Shown: positions 1-8,357 of the stretch, piece by piece
How positions within the stretch are numbered: position 1 is the first letter of the stretch
Layout of the letters: every line of letters starts with the position of its first letter
NCBI GenBank assembly: GCA_943846735.1
Contig: OX044364.1
Span: forward strand, 1 to 64,000
Length of the DNA: 64,000 bases
Source of the DNA: CAJQLB01 sp905479065
GTDB taxonomy: Bacteria; Bacteroidota; Bacteroidia; Flavobacteriales; Flavobacteriaceae
Direction: 5' to 3'
The notes under the pieces: generated by a model
What the model was told of the DNA's origin: nothing
What the model saw: the letters and a program-made list of their open reading frames with translations, nothing else
Database searches by the model: none
Translations under genes and position numbers: made by a program

Positions 1-293
1 TCATCGCTCCCAGGCAGCCATGCCGAAGCATCGAAGCTAAGATTGTCAAAAGCATCATGATATCCTTTGACCATGGCTGCAAATTGGTCATAACCAATAT
101 TTTCGGCACCATACATTGGTACTTCTACGTCAAGATCTTTACTTAACATTGCTAATTGTGCATCAAGGTCTTCTTGCCCATGTAATTCAAACATTGATTG
201 CATGGTTGCTAAATTTCTCTCATAATTTGGATTTGTGTTTTTGCAACTGAAAAATAGCGTAATGCAACATAAAATTAAAAGTAATTGTTTCAT
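1..293 (-). CDS. NTF2-like lipoprotein, 3' end outside window
   Basis: Partial gene read leftward from an ATG at 291-293; its 3' end lies beyond the window. The N-terminus is a lipoprotein signal (hydrophobic stretch ending LFFSC, Cys about residue 17). About 97 residues are visible, including DLDVEVPMYG and a Trp-Leu-Pro segment, which resembles the start of a SnoaL/NTF2-like (ester cyclase type) alpha+beta barrel domain. The family call is my reading of the pattern and could be wrong; the lipoprotein call is firm. It stands alone, with 130 bp of AT-rich leader between it and the next gene. Confidence 0.6.
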   Translation of the reverse strand, partial: MKQLLLILCCITLFFSCKNTNPNYERNLATMQSMFELHGQEDLDAQLAMLSKDLDVEVPMYGAENIGYDQFAAMVKGYHDAFDNLSFDASAWLPGSD

Positions 294-424
294 AGTTATT
301 AGATTATTGTTAGTTACTTGCAATATAAAATTAAAAAAAATAAAAACAAGGCTATTTGGCATTTTTGTACATAACGAAGGCTGTTTAATAACTTAAAAAT
401 AAAGTGTTTTTTCTGTAGGGATGA

Positions 425-1645
425 CTAATTTTTCCAAAAGGATTTGAGATACAAACTTTTTAAACTAAACCAAAAGGCTAAAATTCCAGGAAGACTTCTT
501 TTTGGAGATTGACCTTTGCCTAAGCGCTGAATTTGTAGCTCATACCAAGGTAATTCTACGCCTCCTAATTTATCAAGTAAACGAATACCAATTTTAGGAA
601 TAGGTGCATTAAATTTCTCTACAGTTCCATCAAATATCTGATTCGCTAGATTAGGATATAAACAAAAAGGTCTTGCCAAACCAATGACATCTAATTGATT
701 ACTCTGAAGAGCCTCTTCCATGACACTGACAGACCTAAAGCCGCCGGTAAGCATGAGTGGTGTTTTGGTGAGCTTGCGTGCTTTTTTGATATACTCTAAA
801 AAGTAGGCTTCTCGCTCTTCGGTACTTTTTTTTCGTTGTCCTTTAATCATGGCAGGTCTTTCATAGGTGCCACCTGAAATCTCTATGAGATCAATACCCT
901 CATTACCCAATAGTTGTATGACCTTCATAGACTCCTCCTCTGTAAAACCTCCACGTTGAAAATCTGCAGAATTAATTTTGATTCCGATAGGGTAATCTGA
1001 GCCAACTTGACGACGTATTTCACGATAGATTTCAATGACAAATCGCGCACGGTTTTCAAGAGATCCTCCCCATTGATCTTCTCGTATATTGCTGTTAGGA
1101 GATAAAAACTGACTCACAAGATACCCATGGGCGCCATGAATTTGGCATCCTGTAAAGCCGGCTTCTTTCATGATTCTTGCTGTTGTTCCAAAACGTTTGA
1201 TAATATCCCAAATTTCTTGTTCTTTAAGGGGGGTTGGTGTTTTGAACATTTTTGATGCACCACCCATTTTTAAAGAGACTGCTGAAGGAGCAACAATACG
1301 ACGATTGATAGCTGCAAAAGCTTGACGACCAGGATGATTTATTTGCGGCCAAAGATGTACACCTGATCCCTTAACCGATTGCGCCCAGGACTTTAGTAAA
1401 TCAAAATGTTTGTAATCTTCTACAACAACATTGCGTGCCTCTCCTAAAGCTTTTGAGTCTATCATGACGTTACCAGTAATTAAAAGACCGGGATTTCCTT
1501 GTGCCCATACACGGTAGGCATGAATAAGGCCTTTGGATGGTGCGTGATAGGCGGTGCCATAATTTTCACTCATGGCAGATTTTGCAATCCTGTTTTTTAA
1601 TACGGATCCATTAGGTAGTTTGAAGGAGGAAGCGATATGATGCAT
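425..1645 (-). CDS. Old yellow enzyme family NADH:flavin oxidoreductase
   Basis: A 406-residue TIM-barrel FMN oxidoreductase of the old yellow enzyme family. The family signature is intact: QIHGAHGYLVSQFLSPN followed by N-R-D-WGGS-ENR (about residues 168-202), and a late phosphate-binding segment LTGGFRS and GLARPF (about 298-330). The length fits a single-domain ene reductase without the Fe-S/NAD C-terminal module of 2,4-dienoyl-CoA reductases. Such enzymes reduce activated C=C bonds of electrophiles with NAD(P)H; the true substrate cannot be read. It lies downstream of the gluconate genes on the same strand but 186 bp away, so it is probably its own unit. Confidence 0.9.
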   Translation of the reverse strand: MHHIASSFKLPNGSVLKNRIAKSAMSENYGTAYHAPSKGLIHAYRVWAQGNPGLLITGNVMIDSKALGEARNVVVEDYKHFDLLKSWAQSVKGSGVHLWPQINHPGRQAFAAINRRIVAPSAVSLKMGGASKMFKTPTPLKEQEIWDIIKRFGTTARIMKEAGFTGCQIHGAHGYLVSQFLSPNSNIREDQWGGSLENRARFVIEIYREIRRQVGSDYPIGIKINSADFQRGGFTEEESMKVIQLLGNEGIDLIEISGGTYERPAMIKGQRKKSTEEREAYFLEYIKKARKLTKTPLMLTGGFRSVSVMEEALQSNQLDVIGLARPFCLYPNLANQIFDGTVEKFNAPIPKIGIRLLDKLGGVELPWYELQIQRLGKGQSPKRSLPGILAFWFSLKSLYLKSFWKN

Positions 1646-1831
1646 CAGTAATTATTTATTCAAAGTTGTGTGATTTCTGTGTTGAGAGGAGTCCAAGTTA
1701 GTTAATTTATAGCTGATTTTCTTTCGAATTGAACTATGAAATAAATTTGTAGTTGAGAAATCTGATTAAGCTGTTATTCTAATGAAGATTTTTCAATCAT
1801 TATGATATTTTAGTGTATGTGAGAGTGCTAA

Positions 1832-3172
1832 TCAAATAAACAATGATATCAGGAATACTGCAGCCAAACCAGTTAGTGACAGAAGGAGTGTCATGATGGA
1901 CCAACTGCGAAATGTGTCCTTTTCTGAAAGCCCAAGGTAATTACTTACTAGCCAAAAACCACTATCATTTACATGAGACAATATGGATGCTCCAGCGGCA
2001 ATAGCGATGACAATAAGTGCTGTTTGTAACGGATTTAATGGTGTAATGATTATAGACGAGGTAATCCCAGCAGCAGTGATCATGGCGACCGTTGAAGATC
2101 CTTGTAGAATTCTTACAGTAGCAGCAGCTAAGAATCCAAAAAGTAGGGGGCTTAAACCAATACTAGAAAAATAATTAGCAAGCATTTCACCGGTTCCTGT
2201 TGTAATTAACATTTGTTTAAAAACACCTCCAGCACCAGTTAATAAAATTATGATTCCGGCAGGAGCTAAGGAGGCTGTTGTGATTTTTGATAAAATAGAT
2301 TTAGAAACTCCTCGTTTAATTCCTAGAAAATACCATGCCATTAAGTTGGCTATAATTAAAGCTGAAAAAGGATGTCCAAACATTTGAACCCAAGCAATGG
2401 TATTAGCAGACCAATGAAAGCGATCATTGATTGAGCCATTGAGTAGCGTATTTAAGACTATTAGCAAGATTGGAGTTCCAATAATGACCAGTATTAGTGA
2501 AATAGGAGGGAAATGGGATAAATTACTTTTTTTTATCGCCGCCGGTGCTGCTATAAAAATTTTAGAAGCTATGTATTTCCCATAAAGAGGACCACTAATA
2601 ATAGCTGTTGGAATTCCCACAATAATCCCTAGTAAAATGACCCAACCTAAATCTGCATTTAAAATATCTGCGACCGCAACAGGGCCAGGCGTTGGAGGAA
2701 TAAAGGCATGAGTTATTGCGAGCCCTGAAAGTAATGGGATAGCATATAAAAGCAAGGATTTTTTTGTTTTTCTCTGTAATGAATAGACCAGGGGTATCAA
2801 AATGATAAAAGCAACATCAAAAAAGACAGGAATTGCAATTAAAAACCCTGTGACCATAAGCGCCCATGATGCTTTTTTTTCTCCAAAGACATTGAGCATA
2901 TATTGTGCCAATGCTTCCGCGCCACCTGAGTGCTCTAAAATAGCTCCAAACATTGCACCTAATCCAACAACGACTGCAACGAACCCTAAGGTTGATCCCA
3001 TTCCATTTTTAACAGTTACCATGATTTCTTGGGGAGGAACACCAGCTAGAACACCAACAATGATACTCGAAATTAAAAGTGCGATAAAAGGTTGTATTTT
3101 GAATTTTAGAATTAGAATTAGGAGTGAGCCAACACCAAAAAGTACTGCTAAAAGAAGTGAGTAGTCAATCAT
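1832..3172 (-). CDS. gntP: GntP family gluconate:H+ symporter
   Basis: Inner-membrane permease of the GntP/GntT family, about 446 residues, with 12-14 hydrophobic segments and typical motifs (PPQEIMVTVKNGMGSTLGF near the N-terminus, FIPPTPGPVAVA in the middle, GSSTVAMITAAGI and SHVNDSGFWLV near the C-terminus). I place the start at ATG 3170-3172, not the upstream GTG at 3250, because it lies 1 nt after the stop of the gluconokinase/6PGDH gene and gives the family-standard N-terminus MIDYSLLLAVLFG. It should import gluconate for the adjacent kinase, and is translationally coupled to it. Confidence 0.92.
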   Translation of the reverse strand: MIDYSLLLAVLFGVGSLLILILKFKIQPFIALLISSIIVGVLAGVPPQEIMVTVKNGMGSTLGFVAVVVGLGAMFGAILEHSGGAEALAQYMLNVFGEKKASWALMVTGFLIAIPVFFDVAFIILIPLVYSLQRKTKKSLLLYAIPLLSGLAITHAFIPPTPGPVAVADILNADLGWVILLGIIVGIPTAIISGPLYGKYIASKIFIAAPAAIKKSNLSHFPPISLILVIIGTPILLIVLNTLLNGSINDRFHWSANTIAWVQMFGHPFSALIIANLMAWYFLGIKRGVSKSILSKITTASLAPAGIIILLTGAGGVFKQMLITTGTGEMLANYFSSIGLSPLLFGFLAAATVRILQGSSTVAMITAAGITSSIIITPLNPLQTALIVIAIAAGASILSHVNDSGFWLVSNYLGLSEKDTFRSWSIMTLLLSLTGLAAVFLISLFI

Positions 3173-3173
3173 A

Positions 3174-5045
3174 TTAATACCATTTTGTATGAAAATTAGT
3201 GTCCACATGTTTATCAATTCTTTGGTAAGTATGGGCGCCAAAAAAATCACGTTGAGCTTGAATTAAATTTGCAGGAAGTCTTTTTGTACACATGGATATC
3301 CAATAATTGTAAGCAGATGAGAAACTATCTAAAGCTACTTTTTGGTCTATAGCGTGATGCAATAATGCTGCTATTTGAGGCTCTGTTTTAGTAAGAGTTT
3401 CCATCAGTGTGTCATTTTTAAACAGAGATTTGTCATGAGCAAAATAACTTATAAGCTCTTCCATCAAGTTTGAACGTATGATACATCCTTTGGTCCAAAT
3501 TCTTGCAATCTCTTTAGGGTTGAAATTCCAATGGTATTTTTGAGAAGCAGCCTGTATGAGATTAAATCCTTGGATATGATTGATGATTCTAGCAAACCTA
3601 TAAGCATCTTTTAATGTATTTAAATCAAAAAACTTTGTTGCTTCAGATGGAGGTTTTCTTTTGACTAAAAACTCACGTTGTTCTTTCATACCTGAGATAT
3701 AACGAGCAAATATTGCTGAAGACATCATGGTATTAACCACCCCTAAAGATAAGGATGATTGTGTGGACCATATGCCAGTACCTTTGGTTTTAGCATTGTC
3801 CAATATGACATCTAAAAGGTATTCAGATCCTTCTTTCTTCTTTAGAATTTTTGATGTAATTTCTAATAAATAACTTCCTTCAGAACCTTGATTCCATTTT
3901 TCAAAAACAGATGCCATCTCATCATAGTCCATCTGATTAGAAAGTACGGCATAGAGCTCTGCTAAAAGTTGCATTTCTGCATATTCGATGCCATTATGAA
4001 CCATTTTCACAAAATGACCTGCACCATCAGCTCCTAAAAACAGTTGACAGGGCTTACCGGAGTTATCTTTTGCTGAAATAGCATTTAAAATTGGCGTTAA
4101 AATGTTGTAGGCTTCTTTGCTTCCTCCAAACATAAGTGACGCGCCTTCACGTGCTCCAATTTCCCCTCCAGAGACACCGCAACCTACATAGTTGACACGA
4201 TGCTTTTTCAGTGCTCTTTCTCTTCTTTGAGTGTCCTTGTAATGAGAATTGCCTCCATCAATAATCACATCATTTTCATCAAGTAAGGGCAGAATTTCGT
4301 CAAGTAAGGTATCTATGGCTTCACCACTTTTAATCATTAACCAAATTTTTCGAGGACGCTTTAAGGCACGGATAAATGACAAGAGATCAATAAATCCATG
4401 TAAGTTTTTAATATTGGGATGTTTAGACAAAAAATTAAAAACTACAGTTTTTTCTCCCTTTATAAAACGATTATAAACGGCAGTCTCAAAACCATTCTTG
4501 CAACAATTTATGGCGATTCCTTGCCCCATAACTCCCATGCCAATTACTCCAATTGATGCTTGATTATCAATAGTTTTTTTAGTCAAAACAGATTGAATTA
4601 AAACCTCTATAGGGTGGTTGATGTTTAAATGAATGCCATAATTTGGAAGTTCTAAAATATCAAACTGAGATTTTAGTAATTCAGGATTAAAAAAATGATC
4701 ATGTCTTTCTTTGAGTCGCGATTGTATGATCTTAAAGGTTCCATTAAGAACAATCCAAGTAATGTGATTGTTATCTTTTGAAAGTTTTTTGCGGTAGTCT
4801 TCTTTTAAAGCCGAACATGCAAGAATAGCTCCTCCGTTACGCGACCATTTATTAATATTATCGGCCAAGGTATGGAGCCAGGGTAGGCGATCCATATCAT
4901 TTAACGCATGACCTGATTTCATCTTAATTTTACTTGCTTCGGAATGAAAATCGTCCGCATCATAAAAAGGCTTAGAGATTACTTGTGCTAACTGTTTTCC
5001 TAGAAATGTTTTTCCAGAACCACTAACCCCCATAATAATATACAT
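3174..5045 (-). CDS. Fused gluconokinase / 6-phosphogluconate dehydrogenase
   Basis: One 623-residue reading frame with two complete enzymes. Residues 1 to about 155 are a GntK-type gluconokinase: P-loop MGVSGSGKTFLG, YDADDFH, LACSALKEDYR. About residue 165 to the end is 6-phosphogluconate dehydrogenase (decarboxylating): Rossmann GVIGMGVMGQGIA, DGGNSHY, GVSGGEIGAREGASLM, GHFVKMVHNGIEY with the catalytic Lys, and the C-terminal NLIQAQRDFFGAHTYQRID. Together they turn gluconate into ribulose-5-phosphate plus NADPH. No frameshift separates the halves; a short linker joins them. The gntP start follows by 1 nt, so uptake, phosphorylation and oxidation form one operon. Confidence 0.93.
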   Translation of the reverse strand: MYIIMGVSGSGKTFLGKQLAQVISKPFYDADDFHSEASKIKMKSGHALNDMDRLPWLHTLADNINKWSRNGGAILACSALKEDYRKKLSKDNNHITWIVLNGTFKIIQSRLKERHDHFFNPELLKSQFDILELPNYGIHLNINHPIEVLIQSVLTKKTIDNQASIGVIGMGVMGQGIAINCCKNGFETAVYNRFIKGEKTVVFNFLSKHPNIKNLHGFIDLLSFIRALKRPRKIWLMIKSGEAIDTLLDEILPLLDENDVIIDGGNSHYKDTQRRERALKKHRVNYVGCGVSGGEIGAREGASLMFGGSKEAYNILTPILNAISAKDNSGKPCQLFLGADGAGHFVKMVHNGIEYAEMQLLAELYAVLSNQMDYDEMASVFEKWNQGSEGSYLLEITSKILKKKEGSEYLLDVILDNAKTKGTGIWSTQSSLSLGVVNTMMSSAIFARYISGMKEQREFLVKRKPPSEATKFFDLNTLKDAYRFARIINHIQGFNLIQAASQKYHWNFNPKEIARIWTKGCIIRSNLMEELISYFAHDKSLFKNDTLMETLTKTEPQIAALLHHAIDQKVALDSFSSAYNYWISMCTKRLPANLIQAQRDFFGAHTYQRIDKHVDTNFHTKWY

Positions 5046-5141
5046 CCGTATTTTTTTAATAAAGATATAAAAATAATAGAGGTTATTATTTAGGGAGACA
5101 GACGTAAAAAGTTATCTTCAACGCTTTTTTGTAACTGCATA

Positions 5142-5339
5142 TTATTTTTTCCATGTCCCCCCATATTTGTAGATGGGATTATTTTTTTTTATGTCGAGTA
5201 AGCATATTTTACAAACAAAGACCCATTCTCTTGGATTCTTGTATTGAACCCGATACATTGTAGAAAAATCAGTTTCGCAGATGTTACAATATTTAATTCT
5301 CTGGGTCATCAAACTATTTTTGGAAAAAGTTTCAGTCAA
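5142..5339 (-). CDS. Small zinc-ribbon-like conserved protein
   Basis: A 65-residue (or 55-residue, if the inner ATG giving MTQRIKYCN is used) basic protein with two CxxC knuckles: CNIC near the N-terminus and CKIC about 30 residues later, then a C-terminal KYGGTWK. The Cys pattern predicts a Zn ribbon. Small proteins ending in YGGTWK are common in flavobacteria, but I know no function for them. The gene sits just downstream of the start region of the divergent GH3 gene. Confidence 0.7.
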   Translation of the reverse strand: MTETFSKNSLMTQRIKYCNICETDFSTMYRVQYKNPREWVFVCKICLLDIKKNNPIYKYGGTWKK

Positions 5340-5387
5340 TGAAATATATGATAATTATATTTGTATTTCACTAATCCATGTATAAAT

Positions 5388-7814
5388 ATGAAGACTAAAA
5401 TACAGTTTGTGTTGAAGATTACAGGTGTCCTATTTTTATTGCTTCTTATTAGTGGATTTTTTTCGTATCGTTATTTCAATGAGACATTTCTGGGGTTCGA
5501 AGATCATCTTGTGCAACCATCTCATATCTCAGAGCTACGTATTGATGGGTATACATTTTTAGACAGGAACGGCAATGGTGCCTTGGATATCTATGAGGAT
5601 GAACGTCAACCATTAAATATTCGTGTAGGAGATGTGCTTTCCCAAATGACTCTTGAAGAAAAAATACACTTGTTGAAAGGTTCAGGAGTTGCTTCGGCTA
5701 TGGGCAATGTCAAACCTGGAGGTATCCCAGGTGCTGTAGGAACCATAGTTCCAACACCACGTTTGGGTATTCCGACCATATATTTGTCTGATGGTCCTGC
5801 GGGATTGCGAATTCAGCCTATTAGAACAGGAGAGGATAGAACGTTTTATTGTACTGCTTTTCCAATTGCTACCCTTCTTGCTTCCTCATGGAACGAAGAT
5901 CTCTTATATGAAGTTGGGGATGCAATGGGTAAGGAGGCAGAGGCCTATGGTATCGATGTGATTTTGGGACCAGGAGCGAACATTCATAGACACCCTTTAT
6001 GTGGACGAAATTTTGAATATTATTCAGAAGACCCATTGCTTTCTGGCTTCATGGGAGCCGCAGTAGTGAATGGCATTCAAAGTAATGGGATTGGAACATC
6101 AGTGAAGCATTTTGTCGCAAATAATCAGGAAACTAATCGAAATCTAAATGATGTTCGTATTTCGGAAAGGGCGTATCGTGAAATTTATTTAAAAGGGTTT
6201 GAACATATTGTAGCACGCTCACAACCATGGACAATGATGTCTTCTTACAATAAAGTAAATGGTGTTTTTACTTCGGAAAGTAAAGAACTGTTAAGTGATA
6301 TTCTTCGGGACGATTGGCATTTTGAAGGCTTGGTGATGACAGACTGGTTTGGGGGTAGAAACCCAGTGGCTCAAATAACTGCGGGAAATGATCTTTTGGA
6401 GCCCGGAACCAAAAGACAATGGGAAGCATTATTAGAGGCTGCTCGTGATGGTTCCTTGTTAGAAACTGATATTGATCGCGCAGCAGAACGTATTTTAAGC
6501 TTGATCTTCAAGACAAAAAAAATGCAGAATTATGTATTTGATAACAATCCAAACCTCGATAAACATGCTCAAATAACAAGAAACTCTGCGGCCGAGGGTA
6601 TGGTGTTGTTAAAAAATAATGGTGCATTACCACTCACTAATGTTACTAATATTGCCTTGTTGGGAGTAACATCCTACGAGTTTATTGCGGGAGGCTCGGG
6701 GTCGGGAGATGTTAATGAGGCTTACACCATATCATTGGAAGAGGGGTTGTCTAATGGGGGTTTTAAAATTAATACTCTAGCAAAAGAATTATTTGAAGCC
6801 CATAAAAACGCTAATCTGAAGGGTTTTAAACGTCCTGAGGGGTTAGATGCAATTTTCACTCCCTATTCGCCACCAGAAATTGATTATACGAAAGAGCAAC
6901 TTGACCAAATTGCTGCTACCTCTGATGTTGGAATTTTCACTTTAGGCCGTAATGCCGGAGAAGGAGGTGATAGGATGGAAGAAGATGATTTCTTGTTAAC
7001 CAGCAACGAAATAGCATTGATTAATCATATCACACAAGCCTTCCATAGCCAAGGCAAAAATGTAATTATGGTTCTCAACATTGGAGGTGTCATTGAAACT
7101 GCATCGTGGAAATCTTTACCTGATGCGCTTCTCTTGGCATGGCAGGGTGGGCAAGAAGGAGGTAACTCCGTTGCTGATATCTTGTCAGGGAAAGTTAATC
7201 CAAGTGGAAAATTACCCATGACCTTTCCTGTCAATTTAGAGGATCATGCCTCGCATGCTAACTTCCCTAAGAACCCTATCATGGTTAACATTGAAACTCT
7301 CGTTAAAAATATGGTTTTCCCACCGAAAGATCGACCTTTAAATGAGCAAATTAAAGATGAAGATTACACATATTATGATGAAGGGATTTATGTTGGTTAC
7401 CGCCATTTTGATAAAGACAATTTACCGGTATCTTATCCTTTTGGCTTTGGACTGAGTTATACTGATTTTGAATATCACGATATAGAAGTTAAGGTAGTGA
7501 ACGATAGCATTCAGATTCAGTTTGCAATAACGAATGCTGGTGATGTATCGGGCAAGGAAGTTGTGCAGGTGTATGTTGAAAAAATGGACTCAGACATCGA
7601 TCGGCCAAAGCAGGAGTTAAAGGCATTTACAAAGAGTCAACTTTTAAATCCTGAAGAACAAGAAATTATATCGTTGCAAATTCCAATTACAGAATTAAGT
7701 TATTGGGATGAAAAGAACAATAAATGGGCTCTAGAATATGGGTCTTATAACATAAAAATTGGTGCATCCTCTAAGGATATTCGACATCAAATTCAAATAA
7801 AATTAAAGGAATAA
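5388..7814 (+). CDS. Glycoside hydrolase family 3 beta-glucosidase-type enzyme
   Basis: Exported GH3 hydrolase of about 808 residues; start chosen at ATG 5388 (MKTKIQFVLK, then a hydrophobic anchor/signal), as the upstream ATG at 5361 only adds a polar tail. After the signal comes an EF-hand-like DRNGNGALDIYED, then the (beta/alpha)8 domain with SDGPAG, KHFVANNQE, and the nucleophile Asp in VMTDWFGG (about residue 318). The alpha/beta sandwich carries GGSGSGDVN and AGEGGDR, and the C-terminus is a fibronectin III-like domain (YPFGFGLSYTDF). It probably releases glucose or related sugars from beta-linked oligosaccharides in the periplasm or at the surface. Confidence 0.9.
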   Translation: MKTKIQFVLKITGVLFLLLLISGFFSYRYFNETFLGFEDHLVQPSHISELRIDGYTFLDRNGNGALDIYEDERQPLNIRVGDVLSQMTLEEKIHLLKGSGVASAMGNVKPGGIPGAVGTIVPTPRLGIPTIYLSDGPAGLRIQPIRTGEDRTFYCTAFPIATLLASSWNEDLLYEVGDAMGKEAEAYGIDVILGPGANIHRHPLCGRNFEYYSEDPLLSGFMGAAVVNGIQSNGIGTSVKHFVANNQETNRNLNDVRISERAYREIYLKGFEHIVARSQPWTMMSSYNKVNGVFTSESKELLSDILRDDWHFEGLVMTDWFGGRNPVAQITAGNDLLEPGTKRQWEALLEAARDGSLLETDIDRAAERILSLIFKTKKMQNYVFDNNPNLDKHAQITRNSAAEGMVLLKNNGALPLTNVTNIALLGVTSYEFIAGGSGSGDVNEAYTISLEEGLSNGGFKINTLAKELFEAHKNANLKGFKRPEGLDAIFTPYSPPEIDYTKEQLDQIAATSDVGIFTLGRNAGEGGDRMEEDDFLLTSNEIALINHITQAFHSQGKNVIMVLNIGGVIETASWKSLPDALLLAWQGGQEGGNSVADILSGKVNPSGKLPMTFPVNLEDHASHANFPKNPIMVNIETLVKNMVFPPKDRPLNEQIKDEDYTYYDEGIYVGYRHFDKDNLPVSYPFGFGLSYTDFEYHDIEVKVVNDSIQIQFAITNAGDVSGKEVVQVYVEKMDSDIDRPKQELKAFTKSQLLNPEEQEIISLQIPITELSYWDEKNNKWALEYGSYNIKIGASSKDIRHQIQIKLKE

Positions 7815-7826
7815 CCATTGACAAAA

Positions 7827-8255
7827 CTACTTTAAAGGAGCCACTTTAAACTTCATTGTTTGCGCAACGAAGTCAACAACGCCGCTCACAATCATGATCT
7901 TATTATCATCTGTTGTAGCGTCATAAGAATACATTTTAAATACTTTCCCCTCTTTTTTGTAAACACCTTGTAAGGTAGCTTTTACGATGTTTTCTCCCAT
8001 TTGAGTCCATGCAAAACCTGTAAACTCTCCGGTAGTATCACTATTGTTATGGTTTGTGAACATATATGATAAATAAGCTTTACCGTAAGGCCCAGCATCT
8101 CCGGAGGCAGAAAGCTCATAATTAATTCCATCTTTTGTATGCACAGCATCAATATCAAATACCGCATCGAAAGTGGTATTAGGATCCCATTCAATATCTT
8201 GAGAAAAACCTAAAGTTGTACATAAAATTGCGAGTAAATAGATAATTTTTTTCAT
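7827..8255 (-). CDS. Secreted protein of unknown function
   Basis: A 142-residue protein with a clear signal peptide (MKKIIYLLAILCTTLGFSQ, cleavage expected after FSQ). The mature part is beta-rich (alternating hydrophobic/polar strands, e.g. GKAYLSYMFTNH, KVFKMYSYDA) and has no Cys, so it may be a small periplasmic beta-barrel. I do not recognise the family. It converges on the GH3 gene, whose stop is only 12 bp away, and is followed upstream by 102 bp before the SulP gene end. Confidence 0.7.
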   Translation of the reverse strand: MKKIIYLLAILCTTLGFSQDIEWDPNTTFDAVFDIDAVHTKDGINYELSASGDAGPYGKAYLSYMFTNHNNSDTTGEFTGFAWTQMGENIVKATLQGVYKKEGKVFKMYSYDATTDDNKIMIVSGVVDFVAQTMKFKVAPLK

Positions 8256-8357
8256 AATAAATTGATTTTAACTTGTTTAATGCAATTTAAAAAAAACAAA
8301 CAAGTTTAGCAAATAGTATTAGATTAAGAGGCATCAATGTATGACGTTAAATTTGAA

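Noticed and set aside
3173..3250. GTG start adding 26 residues to GntP
   Set aside because: It overlaps the end of the upstream enzyme gene, whereas the ATG at 3172 gives the standard GntP N-terminus and tight coupling.
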